The notes beneath the pieces were generated by a model, which did not search any database, was not told where the DNA came from, and saw nothing but the letters and a program-made list of their open reading frames with translations. A DNA stretch of 64,000 nucleotides from Methylotenera_A sp046594885. GTDB lineage: Bacteria; Pseudomonadota; Gammaproteobacteria; Burkholderiales; Methylophilaceae. The position numbers and the translations under genes were made by a program. Of this stretch, positions 25,810 to 34,602 are shown piece by piece; position 1 is the stretch's first letter, and each line of letters opens with the position of its first letter. Where the stretch lies: contig JBKJRD010000088.1 of assembly GCA_046594885.1 (NCBI GenBank), positions 1 through 64,000 on the forward strand. Reading direction: 5' to 3'.

Positions 25810-26358
25810 TCATCCAGTTTTTATCGTGGTTTTTAGTGTTTGTTCTAATAATGACTTAGTCACGCGACCAAAGTAGGCTTTAATTAACGTGCCATCAGCA
25901 TCAATTATCACGGTATAAGGTAACACACCTTTGTTGTTGCCCAAGCTCGCTGCTAAGTCCATTCCTTGCATTTCGGCTGCAAACAGTGGATAGCTAACTT
26001 TGGTCTGTTTTAAAAAGTCGTTAATCGCGGCGACATCTTCAATCGCCACGCCCAAAACAACGACATTACGATCTTTATATTCGGCATGCAATTCTGATAA
26101 TTCAGGCATCTCTTCGCGACAAGGCTCGCACCAGCTTGCCCAAAAATTAAGCACCACCACTTTTCCAGCATATTGTTTTAAAGCTTGTGGTTGACTATTT
26201 TCATCTAGAAAATGAGCAGCAAACAAAGCCTGAGTAGGTTGCTTGTTGCCATCTTCAATTTGTGTATTCAGAAAAAAATAGCTAATGGCAAAACCTAGTG
26301 CCATCATTAATATAAGATAAAAAATCGGCGTTTTTATTTTGTTAAAAAATTGGCGCAT
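25810..26358 (-). CDS. TlpA/ResA-like membrane-anchored thioredoxin
   Basis: This 182-residue thiol-disulfide protein has an N-terminal membrane anchor (about 11-30) and a periplasmic thioredoxin fold with the active site WCEPC (Cys77, Cys80) in NFWASWCEPC. It probably receives electrons from DsbD, whose stop overlaps its start (TAATG). Likely clients are cytochrome c apoproteins or oxidised periplasmic proteins. A role in cytochrome maturation is inference. Confidence 0.92.
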   Translation of the reverse strand: MRQFFNKIKTPIFYLILMMALGFAISYFFLNTQIEDGNKQPTQALFAAHFLDENSQPQALKQYAGKVVVLNFWASWCEPCREEMPELSELHAEYKDRNVVVLGVAIEDVAAINDFLKQTKVSYPLFAAEMQGMDLAASLGNNKGVLPYTVIIDADGTLIKAYFGRVTKSLLEQTLKTTIKTG

Positions 26359-27989
26359 TATGCTGGGTTAACCTTATCAAGAATTTTTAAGAAATCACGC
26401 TTGTTTTTATAGCCAATCACTTTGGGTTTGATTTCATCACCTGTATGATCAAAAAAGATAATGCCAGGCGGGCCAAATAAGCCAAAGCGTTTCAGCAACG
26501 CTTGGTCGGCGTCATTATTTTCAGTCACATCTGCTTGCAATAAAACCGTATCTTTTAACGCGGCTTTTACTTTCTCATCACTAAAGGTAAATTTTTCCAT
26601 TTCTTTGCAGGCAATACACCAATCGGCATAAAAATCCAGCATAACGATCTTGCCGTTTGCAGATTGAATAGCGGCATCTAACTCTGCTACATTGTTGATG
26701 CGCGTAAATGGCAGGTGACGTTCAGCTGAATTGCCGATTAATTGATTGATTGGCGTAGTTATATTGGCGGGTAACACTGGCCAAACAAAATAAGCCGCCA
26801 TGGCTAACATTAATACACCAAAAAAATTGCGGATAATATTCATCCAGCCACCCGCTTTGGGCAACAAACTGCCAGCAGATGCGCCAATTAACAATAAAGG
26901 CACGCCCATACCGATTGCTAATGCAAATAAACCCACACCACCTAAAAACACATTATGTGTTTGCCCAATATAAATGAGCGCGCCTGCTAGTGGCGCGGCT
27001 ACACAGGGGCTAACGATTAGCGCAGATAACACGCCCATCACAAACACGCCCAAAAATTCTCCACCTTTTAATTTTTGACTAGCGCCTAAAATTTTGTTTT
27101 CAAAAGCAGCGGGTAATTTAAGCTCGTAAAACCCAAACATTGAGAAAGCGAGCGCCACAAAAACCAGCGCAGTAGCACTTAATACCCAAGCATTTTGCAA
27201 GGACTGACTGAGTAAATTGCCAGATAAGCCTGCCGCTATGCCAGCTAACGTGTAACTTAACGCCATACCCAAAACGTATGCAACGGACAAGCAAAATGCA
27301 TGTAATTTACATTTTTTGCCGCTTTTAGCTTGGCTGCCCACAATAATGCTGGATAAGATTGGAATCATCGGCAACACACAAGGCGTGAACGAGAGCAACA
27401 AGCCAGCAATAAAAAATGCGCCGATAATAAGCCACAAATTGCCGCCTTTTAAAGCCAGGGTTGTTTTGTCGTCATTGGTGTTTGAAACGGCCACATTTGA
27501 AGCGCTTTCAGCACCAGTTGAAAGCCCAATTGCAATTACTTTGGTAACGGGCGCATAGCACAAACCTTTTTCACTACAGCCTTGGTAAGTGGCATGAATG
27601 ACTGGATTGTTAGCGGCACTTAACACTATTTTTGCATCAAATTCGTGATGATAAACTTCTTGCTTGCCAAAATTTGGGTCATCTTTTATATCGCCAGCTG
27701 GCAAGCTGACCGATTCTATTTTGCCAGTGCTGGCATCTTTAATCACAAACTTAATGCGCTCTTTATATAAATAATAGCCAGGCACAATTTTAAAGTTAGC
27801 ATTTAAATTTTGCGCATTTAGAGTGGTTAAGTCTAGCTTAAACGCCACATCTGGCGACAAAAACTCTTCTTCTTGAATGTCATCAACAAATGCATTTCTG
27901 CCAGCAGAACTTGTTTCGCCCGCATGCAACAACGGCAACATTAGAGTTGTCATAAAAGCGATTACAATTGTGTTCAATAAGTGTTTCAA
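26358..27989 (-). CDS. dsbD: Thiol:disulfide interchange protein DsbD
   Basis: The 543-residue protein carries electrons from cytoplasmic thioredoxin to the periplasm. It has a signal peptide, an N-terminal periplasmic domain with Cys138 and Cys144, a multi-span membrane domain with Cys204 in FTPCVLPMIP and Cys329 in SPCVAAPL, and a C-terminal thioredoxin domain with Cys458 and Cys461 in WCIAC. All six redox cysteines are present. The TlpA-like gene follows with overlapping stop and start codons. Confidence 0.95.
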   Translation of the reverse strand: MKHLLNTIVIAFMTTLMLPLLHAGETSSAGRNAFVDDIQEEEFLSPDVAFKLDLTTLNAQNLNANFKIVPGYYLYKERIKFVIKDASTGKIESVSLPAGDIKDDPNFGKQEVYHHEFDAKIVLSAANNPVIHATYQGCSEKGLCYAPVTKVIAIGLSTGAESASNVAVSNTNDDKTTLALKGGNLWLIIGAFFIAGLLLSFTPCVLPMIPILSSIIVGSQAKSGKKCKLHAFCLSVAYVLGMALSYTLAGIAAGLSGNLLSQSLQNAWVLSATALVFVALAFSMFGFYELKLPAAFENKILGASQKLKGGEFLGVFVMGVLSALIVSPCVAAPLAGALIYIGQTHNVFLGGVGLFALAIGMGVPLLLIGASAGSLLPKAGGWMNIIRNFFGVLMLAMAAYFVWPVLPANITTPINQLIGNSAERHLPFTRINNVAELDAAIQSANGKIVMLDFYADWCIACKEMEKFTFSDEKVKAALKDTVLLQADVTENNDADQALLKRFGLFGPPGIIFFDHTGDEIKPKVIGYKNKRDFLKILDKVNPA

Positions 27990-28095
27990 ATAATGCTCCG
28001 CTGCATATTAATATCGTCAATGTTAAAGGCAGCGGTTGTAAATGCTGTACTTAACCCCCAATTAGTTGAATAAATTGGTCAGAAAGTTCTTGAAT

Positions 28096-28554
28096 ATGCG
28101 TTTTTTAATAGGTTTAATTTTACTCGCTTTTCCGTTTGCCGAGCTATTTTTGCTGATTAGCCTTGCAGATGAATACGGCTGGTGGCTGCTACTTTATTTA
28201 GTCGTGATTGGATTCTTGGGCTTACAATTAATTCGTGGTGAAAAATTATTGCTAAGCGCTAAAATGATGCAAAGCTTAGCTTCAGGCGGTAATCCAGTTA
28301 AAACGATCATAGGCAGTGCACGCAATATGATTGCAGGCATGCTATTTATCATACCAGGCGTCATTACAGATATGATTGCTGTCATTTTGTTATGCATGCC
28401 AACTAATAAGCCAAGCAAAAACAGCAGCAATAACCCATTTGAACAGCCTTTTGAACAAGCACAATATCAACAAAATACAAACGCTAAAGCCGCCAATGAT
28501 GATGTAATTGAAGGCGAATATTCGCATGTACAAGACGATAACGATCAGAAATAA
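28096..28554 (+). CDS. fxsA: FxsA-family membrane protein
   Basis: This inner-membrane protein of the FxsA family has three to four hydrophobic segments (FLIGLILLAFPFAELFLLI, WWLLLYLVVIGFLGLQL, MIAGMLFIIPGVITDMIAVILL) and a polar Asn/Gln-rich tail. In Escherichia coli, excess FxsA relieves phage F exclusion; the normal role is unknown. A TTG at 28066 would add ten residues; the ATG at 28096 gives the usual family start. The ferredoxin-reductase gene follows closely. Confidence 0.88.
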   Translation: MRFLIGLILLAFPFAELFLLISLADEYGWWLLLYLVVIGFLGLQLIRGEKLLLSAKMMQSLASGGNPVKTIIGSARNMIAGMLFIIPGVITDMIAVILLCMPTNKPSKNSSNNPFEQPFEQAQYQQNTNAKAANDDVIEGEYSHVQDDNDQK

Positions 28555-28574
28555 TCATTAAAAGTGTGCAAAAC

Positions 28575-29606
28575 ATGAACAAAGTGACCATTAAAAATAG
28601 CGGCCATACATTTGAAGTTCGGCCAAGTCAAACCGTGTTAGAGGCCGCGATTGAAGCGGGTATCAACCTGCCGTACGGCTGCCGAAATGGCGCCTGTGGC
28701 GCATGTAAAGCCGAGCTGATTACTGGCAAAGTGATGCATGATGATTACCAAGGTAGCGCAATGAGTGATGCTGAATTGGCTGCTGGCAATACACTTTTAT
28801 GCTGCGCAAGGCCTTTGGAAGACTTAACCATTGAATGCCGTGAAGTGGGTGGATTGGCAGGCATTAAACCGCGCATTTTACCTGCGCGCGTGGCCAAAAA
28901 AGAACAGCTTGCACATGATGTTATCGCTTTACATTTGCAGTTACCCGCAAGTGAGCGCTTACAATTTAAAGCGGGTCAATATATAGAATTTATTTTAAAA
29001 GATGGCAAACGCCGCGCTTTTTCAATCGCCAATGCGCCGCACGATAGCGAATTTTTACAATTGCATATTCGCGTAATTGCCGGTGGCGTATTTAGCCAAT
29101 ATGTGGAAAAAGAACTACAAGAAAAAGCCATATTGCGCTTAGAGGCACCATTTGGCAGCTTTTTCTTGCGCGAAGATTCTAACAAGCCGATTATTATGAT
29201 CGCTGGCGGCACAGGTTTTGCGCCTGTAAAAGGCATGATAGAACACATGTTGCATAACAATATTCAGCGCGACATTGTTCTCTATCGCGGCGCGCGGCAA
29301 TTACGCGATTTATATATGCACGATATGTGCGAAAAATGGGCAAACTTAACGCCCAATATTACTTATATTCCTGTGCTATCTGAACCTGAGGATAGTGATA
29401 ATTGGCTAGGCAGAACAGGTTTGGTGCATCAAGCAGTTTTGGATGATTTTAAAGTGTTAAGTGCTTACCAAGCTTATGCTTGCGGCGCACCAGCGATGGT
29501 CGATATTGCGCATCAAACCTTTGTACAGCAAGGCTTAAATGCGGATGAATTTTTTAGTGACGCGTTTACGTTTGCTAATCCAGCGCCAAAAGTCGTCAGC
29601 GTTTAA
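28575..29606 (+). CDS. 2Fe-2S ferredoxin/flavin reductase, CDP-6-deoxy-glucoseen reductase-like
   Basis: The protein of about 343 residues joins an N-terminal plant-type 2Fe-2S domain (cysteines in YGCRNGACGACK and LLCCARP) to a flavin domain (RAFSIANAP) and an NAD-binding domain (IMIAGGTGFAPVKGMIEH). It passes electrons from NAD(P)H through flavin and the iron-sulfur centre to an acceptor. The family is often labelled AscD, but no dideoxysugar genes are nearby, so the partner oxygenase or acceptor is unknown. A GTG nine bases earlier is an alternative start. Confidence 0.88.
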   Translation: MNKVTIKNSGHTFEVRPSQTVLEAAIEAGINLPYGCRNGACGACKAELITGKVMHDDYQGSAMSDAELAAGNTLLCCARPLEDLTIECREVGGLAGIKPRILPARVAKKEQLAHDVIALHLQLPASERLQFKAGQYIEFILKDGKRRAFSIANAPHDSEFLQLHIRVIAGGVFSQYVEKELQEKAILRLEAPFGSFFLREDSNKPIIMIAGGTGFAPVKGMIEHMLHNNIQRDIVLYRGARQLRDLYMHDMCEKWANLTPNITYIPVLSEPEDSDNWLGRTGLVHQAVLDDFKVLSAYQAYACGAPAMVDIAHQTFVQQGLNADEFFSDAFTFANPAPKVVSV

Positions 29607-29643
29607 TGTTGTTATTGATTTAGTTTAATCAATATATTTTTGA

Positions 29644-30018
29644 TTAAAGCAGCGCATAACCTGCCTCAAAAGGACAAACAACCGAAATAAAGATCAACGG
29701 CTCACTGCCACAATTTAATACTCCGTGCACTTCATTTTCATGTGCAACCACCACATCACCTGCACTAATGATGTGCATAGTGCCCGTTGCATCAGTTTGA
29801 TAGTGGCCCGAGCCAGCCAATATGGTCCAAGTATCTTGTCCTAGTGGATGCACGTGTGCTGAGATACGCTGTTGCGGCCTAACATACCACGCAACCACAG
29901 TAGCATGGCTGGACTCAGTGATCACAGAGCGTATTGGCTCAGCATCATTTTGCTGCATAAAATCTGCACTTTTAAAAATTCTAGACGCGATTTGCTTATA
30001 TTGTTCAGATTCAGCCAT
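29644..30018 (-). CDS. Cupin-fold protein
   Basis: The 124-residue single-domain cupin has the first metal motif as HVHPLGQDTWTILAGSG (His, His, Asp/Thr in place of Glu) and the second as GDVVVAHENEVHG. A metal-dependent enzyme or small-molecule sensor is possible, but no substrate is evident. It stands alone between a convergent reductase gene and hemD. Confidence 0.8.
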   Translation of the reverse strand: MAESEQYKQIASRIFKSADFMQQNDAEPIRSVITESSHATVVAWYVRPQQRISAHVHPLGQDTWTILAGSGHYQTDATGTMHIISAGDVVVAHENEVHGVLNCGSEPLIFISVVCPFEAGYALL

Positions 30019-30060
30019 TAGTTACCCCCATTAATGGATGCAAAAGAGCAAAAATCGTAC

Positions 30061-30861
30061 CTAGAAATTGGCAGTGATTGTTTGCAGCATGGCATCGTCT
30101 CCTGAGGTGGCTGCTATTTTAACGTTTAGTTTCAGGGTTAATGGTAACTCGGCAACCCGTGCATGATTCACAAATAGAGTCACATTTTTTAACCACTCTG
30201 CATCGCCCGCCAAATCTAACAAGTGGCGCATGGCCTCACTGCTGGTCACCACAATGCCGTGCAGTTTTTTTTCATTCCACAGCTGTGCTAATACATCACA
30301 GTTGGTTTGCGGGTTAATGCGTTGATAGCATTCGGCAAAACTAACCGTCGCGCCACGCGCACGTAAAGTTTCTGCTAACACATCACGGCCGCCAATGCCG
30401 CGAAAAATCAGCATTTTTTTAGCGTTAACTGCCTGCATTTCAGGTAAAGCCAACAAAGATTCAGAGTCAAAACGCACTTTATTTTCTTCGCCCGCTTGCA
30501 CATGGCTAAGCGGAGTGAACACTTTTTTTACACCAAAATCTTGCAACTCTAAAGCAGTCACTGGGCCAATTGCAGCAAATTGTAAGTTTGCTGGAATACC
30601 TTGTTTAATGAGGTACGGCATTGCATTTTGCACGGCGTTGCTACTGATAAAAATCGCCCAATCATATTGGTTAGCTGCTGCAATCACTGTTTCAAATTGG
30701 CGGTAATCATTAAGTGGCGTAATTTCAATTAACGGAAATAAAATCGGCAAGCCGCCAGCTTGAGTAATCAGCGCACTTAGTTTTTTGGCTTGTTCAACTG
30801 GGCGGGTGATAATGATACCAATGCCTGTGAGCGTTTTTTGAATTTGTGGGTGATCGGACAT
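30061..30861 (-). CDS. hemD: Uroporphyrinogen-III synthase
   Basis: The 266-residue enzyme closes hydroxymethylbilane into uroporphyrinogen III in heme synthesis. The family is poorly conserved, but GIIITRPVEQAKKLSALI, DWAIFISSNAVQNAMP, FAAIGPVTA and VVTSSEAMRHLL are typical. hemC lies 13 bases upstream, the standard hemC-hemD order. Confidence 0.92.
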   Translation of the reverse strand: MSDHPQIQKTLTGIGIIITRPVEQAKKLSALITQAGGLPILFPLIEITPLNDYRQFETVIAAANQYDWAIFISSNAVQNAMPYLIKQGIPANLQFAAIGPVTALELQDFGVKKVFTPLSHVQAGEENKVRFDSESLLALPEMQAVNAKKMLIFRGIGGRDVLAETLRARGATVSFAECYQRINPQTNCDVLAQLWNEKKLHGIVVTSSEAMRHLLDLAGDAEWLKNVTLFVNHARVAELPLTLKLNVKIAATSGDDAMLQTITANF

Positions 30862-30874
30862 GCTAAAACAAAAC

Positions 30875-31813
30875 TTAATGAATATGATCTAAAGCAGCCA
30901 AGATCTTATCTGCACCTTTGGCGACTAATTTAGCGGCAAGCAATTGACCAATCGCCTCTGCGTTATTAATGCTGCCGCTTACTTTTTCGCGCAAAATTTG
31001 TTGTCCGTCAACACTGGCGACAAAACCTGTGATATTGATAAAGTCACCTTGGCGTGTGGCATACGCGCCCAGCGGCACCGTGCAACTGCCCGCCAGCGCA
31101 CGGCTCATAGCACGTTCGGCTTCCACGCATAATTGCGTATCGATATGGTTTAACGGCGCTAATATGTCGATTAAATCACTACGGTTTGCATGAATCTCAA
31201 TGCCCAGCGCGCCTTGTCCAACGGCAGGTATACTGAATTCTGGCGAAATAAATTGGCGAATTCTAGCGCCTAATTCCAGCCGAATTAAGCCAGCTGCCGC
31301 TAAAATGATCGCGGCATATTGGCCTTCATCTAGTTTGCGTAAACGCGTTTGCACATTGCCGCGCAGCGATTCAATTTTTAAATGTGAAAAACGCGCTTGA
31401 ATCTGGCTTTGCCGGCGCAAGCTAGAAGTGCCGACGATACTGCCATGCGGCAAATCTTCTAATGCATTAAAATGATTAGAAACAAACGCATCGCGCGCAT
31501 CTTCGCGTTCGCCCGTTGCCGCCATCACAAAGCCTTCTGGCAGGTTCATGGGCACGTCTTTCATGCTATGCACGGCTAAATCTGCACTGCCATCTGCTAA
31601 CGCGTTTTCTAGCTCTTTTACAAACAAACCTTTGCCACCAATGCGTGCTAAAGGCGAATCTAAAATTTGGTCGCCGGTGGTGGTCATGCCCAAAATAGTC
31701 ACTTCGCAGCTTGGATATAATGTTTGTAATTTGGCTTGAATATGCTTGGCTTGCCACATTGCCAGAGCACTTTCGCGCGAGGCAATGACGAGTTTGGTGG
31801 GTTGATTTTTCAT
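30875..31813 (-). CDS. hemC: Porphobilinogen deaminase (hydroxymethylbilane synthase)
   Basis: The 312-residue enzyme joins four porphobilinogens. Motifs include LVIASRESALAMWQA, GGKGLFVKELE, HSMKDVP, SSLRRQSQ, and the dipyrromethane-cofactor cysteine in AGSCTVPLGAY. An in-frame ATG at 31858 would add 15 residues; the ATG at 31813 gives the usual start and is preferred, though no strong ribosome site precedes it. Confidence 0.96.
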   Translation of the reverse strand: MKNQPTKLVIASRESALAMWQAKHIQAKLQTLYPSCEVTILGMTTTGDQILDSPLARIGGKGLFVKELENALADGSADLAVHSMKDVPMNLPEGFVMAATGEREDARDAFVSNHFNALEDLPHGSIVGTSSLRRQSQIQARFSHLKIESLRGNVQTRLRKLDEGQYAAIILAAAGLIRLELGARIRQFISPEFSIPAVGQGALGIEIHANRSDLIDILAPLNHIDTQLCVEAERAMSRALAGSCTVPLGAYATRQGDFINITGFVASVDGQQILREKVSGSINNAEAIGQLLAAKLVAKGADKILAALDHIH

Positions 31814-31985
31814 AATAATAATTTTAGCATGGCTGATAAACAATAAACGGATATACAAAATGGCATTTTTTGGGTTAAGCTAAAAAAGGATAAGCCATAA
31901 ATTGAGCGAAATAGGCAGTTTTAATGTTCAAAACAGGCTGGTTAAATAAATTAATCAGCCGTTTTAAAATGTTTAGGAGAAACAC

Positions 31986-32675
31986 ATGCGATATCAATTA
32001 GATGTTTTTGTCAGGTCACTGAATGAATTTTGGATGCAGCTAATTCACTTTTTACCGCGATTATTAGCCGTCATTGTGATTTTATTTTTTGGTTGGATTA
32101 TCGCCAAATTAGCCAGAGCGGCAGTAAAACGCTTATTGTTATTGACACAATTTGACCGATTTGCGCAGAAATCTGGCTTAGAAGCGTTTATGAGCCACGG
32201 CAATGTGAACGTCACTTTAAGCGGCATTATTAGCGAGGTTGTGTATTGGCTAGTGATTTTATTGTTTGTGATTACAGGCGCAAACGCACTCGGTTTGAAC
32301 GAGGTTGCGGTGCTGTTACAACAATTAGCCAGCTATTTACCACGCATTATTGTGGCGATTTTAGTGTTAATTTTTGGTACTTTACTGGCGCGCTTTGTCA
32401 ATCGTTTAGTATTCGCTTGGCTTTACAGCATTAAATTTAGCAAAGCGTTAACCATCAGCACATCGGTTGAATACGGCATTCAGATTTTGGCGGTATTTAT
32501 CGCGCTGGAGCAATTGGGTATTGGCATGCAGCTTATTCACTCATTATTTGTCATCGTGTTTGGTGCTTTCTTTTTAGCGCTGGCCTTGGCTTTTGGTTTA
32601 GGCGGACGCGAGTGGGCTGCGAAAACGATTGCAGAGGCGGATGCAAAAAAGAAAGTGCCACAAAAAGAGCAATAA
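31986..32675 (+). CDS. MscS-related conserved membrane-helix protein
   Basis: This 229-residue inner-membrane protein has five to six hydrophobic helices in repeated units (FLPRLLAVIVILFFGWIIAKL and YLPRIIVAILVLIFGTLLARF are clear internal copies) and ends in a short charged tail. The repeat is the conserved helix seen in some small mechanosensitive channel proteins, but the full MscS beta domain is missing. The ATG follows AGGAG. It interrupts the otherwise common algR-hemC order and reads in the opposite direction. Confidence 0.8.
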   Translation: MRYQLDVFVRSLNEFWMQLIHFLPRLLAVIVILFFGWIIAKLARAAVKRLLLLTQFDRFAQKSGLEAFMSHGNVNVTLSGIISEVVYWLVILLFVITGANALGLNEVAVLLQQLASYLPRIIVAILVLIFGTLLARFVNRLVFAWLYSIKFSKALTISTSVEYGIQILAVFIALEQLGIGMQLIHSLFVIVFGAFFLALALAFGLGGREWAAKTIAEADAKKKVPQKEQ

Positions 32676-32718
32676 CACATTTGGGCTGATTGCGTGATTT
32701 TTTAGTGCGTTTTAAGGG

Positions 32719-33474
32719 TTAAGTTTTGCGCACCAAATGTTGTTGACGACGGCTAACGGCAACGGTTTCGGGAATACCTTTTAATAAGGCGACCCAGCGT
32801 GATTCTTGAGCGCCGTCGCTATTTTCAGACTCGTTTAGTGCCAAACAGCGTTTTTCGTAACCAGCGATAAAGTGTATTGCGACTAAACAGTTGCGATGTA
32901 AACGCAAAAATCGCTCACCAAATTCGGTCTCCAAGTGGGTGAGCGATTCTTCAATTAAATATTCCCGTTCTGCGGTACGCACGGTGATATATTTCAGCTC
33001 CGCACGCAAATAAATAATCTGCTCGATGGGCACTAAAATAACCCGACCACGTTCATGAATGCTCAGATGCGTGCGGGTTTTTTGTAGTGGTTTTAACGCT
33101 TCAATTTGTGCAGGTTTAAATGCATGCGCTTTATTGATGGCGATTTGCAGGCGCTCTAAGCGAATGGGTTTTAGCAGATAGTCAATCGCGTTTAAATCAA
33201 ACGCCTTAATCGCATAAACATCAAACGCGGTGGTAAAAATAATATGCGGTTTTGGCGCTAGTTTTTGCGCATGTTGCGCCGCTTCAATGCCATCCATCAA
33301 CGGCATGCGGATATCTAGCAGCATTAAATCAGGTTTGGTTTCTATGGCCAAATCGATAGCGTCTTTGCCATTTTTCGCTTCTGCCACAATATTAACTTGC
33401 GCAATATCGCCTAGCAAATCACGTAAGCGGTTGCGCGCAGGTGTTTCGTCATCGGCAATTAAAATAGTTAACAT
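32719..33474 (-). CDS. algR: LytTR-family response regulator, AlgR-like
   Basis: The 251-residue regulator has a receiver domain (IADDE at the start, the phospho-acceptor in MLLDIRMP, the lysine in LLKPIR) and a C-terminal LytTR DNA-binding domain (IYLRAELKYITVRT, FLRLHRNCLVA). The sensor kinase gene lies 51 bases upstream and hemC-hemD downstream, as in the Pseudomonas argH-algZ-algR-hemC-hemD order. In that genus AlgR controls surface polysaccharide and twitching; the targets here are unknown. Confidence 0.92.
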   Translation of the reverse strand: MLTILIADDETPARNRLRDLLGDIAQVNIVAEAKNGKDAIDLAIETKPDLMLLDIRMPLMDGIEAAQHAQKLAPKPHIIFTTAFDVYAIKAFDLNAIDYLLKPIRLERLQIAINKAHAFKPAQIEALKPLQKTRTHLSIHERGRVILVPIEQIIYLRAELKYITVRTAEREYLIEESLTHLETEFGERFLRLHRNCLVAIHFIAGYEKRCLALNESENSDGAQESRWVALLKGIPETVAVSRRQQHLVRKT

Positions 33475-33525
33475 GTTTTTTTGTGCAATTTTTAAGTCAA
33501 ATTTAGGGTTAAGTTTGCATGGTAA

Positions 33526-34545
33526 TTAGCGCGTTAACGGCAGGCGAATATGCACTTCGTAGCGGTTTTGTTTCGCTTCAGCTTTTAAAGAAGCTTCTAA
33601 ATCAAAGTGCAAACTCAGGCGTTCTTTGATATTTTTGAGTGCCATTTTATTACCCGTTAAATGTGGGTTTTGCATTGCATAGGGATTATTAATATAAAGA
33701 TGCAATTCTTTATGCCGCGTATCAATCGTCACAATAATTTCGCCACCTTCAGTCATCGGCTCAATACCGTGATACACCGCGTTTTCCAGCAGTGGCTGCA
33801 AAATCAAAGGCGGAATCAGCGCATCTGGCGGCATATCGTTGATCACCCAAGTGATCTTTAAACGCTCTTCTAAGCGCAATTTTTCTAGCGCCAAGTATTG
33901 GCGACACAGCGCAATTTCTTGCGCCAACGGCACTAAATCACGATTATCTGCCATCAATACGCGAAACAAATCGGCCATATCTTCCAGTGCGGTTTCGGCG
34001 CGTTTGGGCTGGCTACGAATGAGCGACAAAACCGCATTAATACTGTTGAACAAAAAGTGTGGCCGAATGCGCGCTTGCAAAGCCTGTAAACGCGCTTCTG
34101 CAATGGCGGGCGAGTAAGCACGTTGCTGTAAATATAAATAGGTAAACACAATGCCAGTGGCAATGGCCGTTAATAAACAAGCGCGGGTTGCGCTGGGAAT
34201 ACCATCAAATATAAAAAGCGCACTAAAAAAAGTAAATACCACATAACTTAACCCGATTTCTAACAGTAAAATGGCTACAATACCGAACCAATAGGGTAGT
34301 TTGTTTAATAACGGATAAAGCATGTATAGACTTAGCATGCTGAGTAATAAAATGGGTTGAACTACGGCTGATAATTCGGCTAATAAAGGCAAAAATACAC
34401 TGAACTGGTTGCCCAGTAAAATCGCCGCAATCACAACCAATAGGTTTACCACCAGCAAAATACGGAGCTGAATGCCAAGGTTGTGAAAATTGGGTAAACG
34501 GCTATTTTTGCGCACAACGTATAGTTCGTTATAATGAATGCACAA
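33526..34545 (-). CDS. algZ: LytS/AlgZ-type sensor histidine kinase
   Basis: The 339-residue membrane kinase has about four to five N-terminal membrane segments and the LytS-type kinase region: the phospho-acceptor histidine in IRPHFLFNSINAVLSLI and the ATP-binding part with PLILQPLLENAVYHGIE. The C-terminal ATPase is short, as in this class. It pairs with the AlgR-like regulator downstream and is divergent from argH by 57 bases. The first residues are uncertain. Confidence 0.9.
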   Translation of the reverse strand: MCIHYNELYVVRKNSRLPNFHNLGIQLRILLVVNLLVVIAAILLGNQFSVFLPLLAELSAVVQPILLLSMLSLYMLYPLLNKLPYWFGIVAILLLEIGLSYVVFTFFSALFIFDGIPSATRACLLTAIATGIVFTYLYLQQRAYSPAIAEARLQALQARIRPHFLFNSINAVLSLIRSQPKRAETALEDMADLFRVLMADNRDLVPLAQEIALCRQYLALEKLRLEERLKITWVINDMPPDALIPPLILQPLLENAVYHGIEPMTEGGEIIVTIDTRHKELHLYINNPYAMQNPHLTGNKMALKNIKERLSLHFDLEASLKAEAKQNRYEVHIRLPLTR

Positions 34546-34602
34546 GTATATTATTATTAAAAAACTTAAGCCATTAAGTCGTTAAAAGAAAGCAAATATT
34601 CA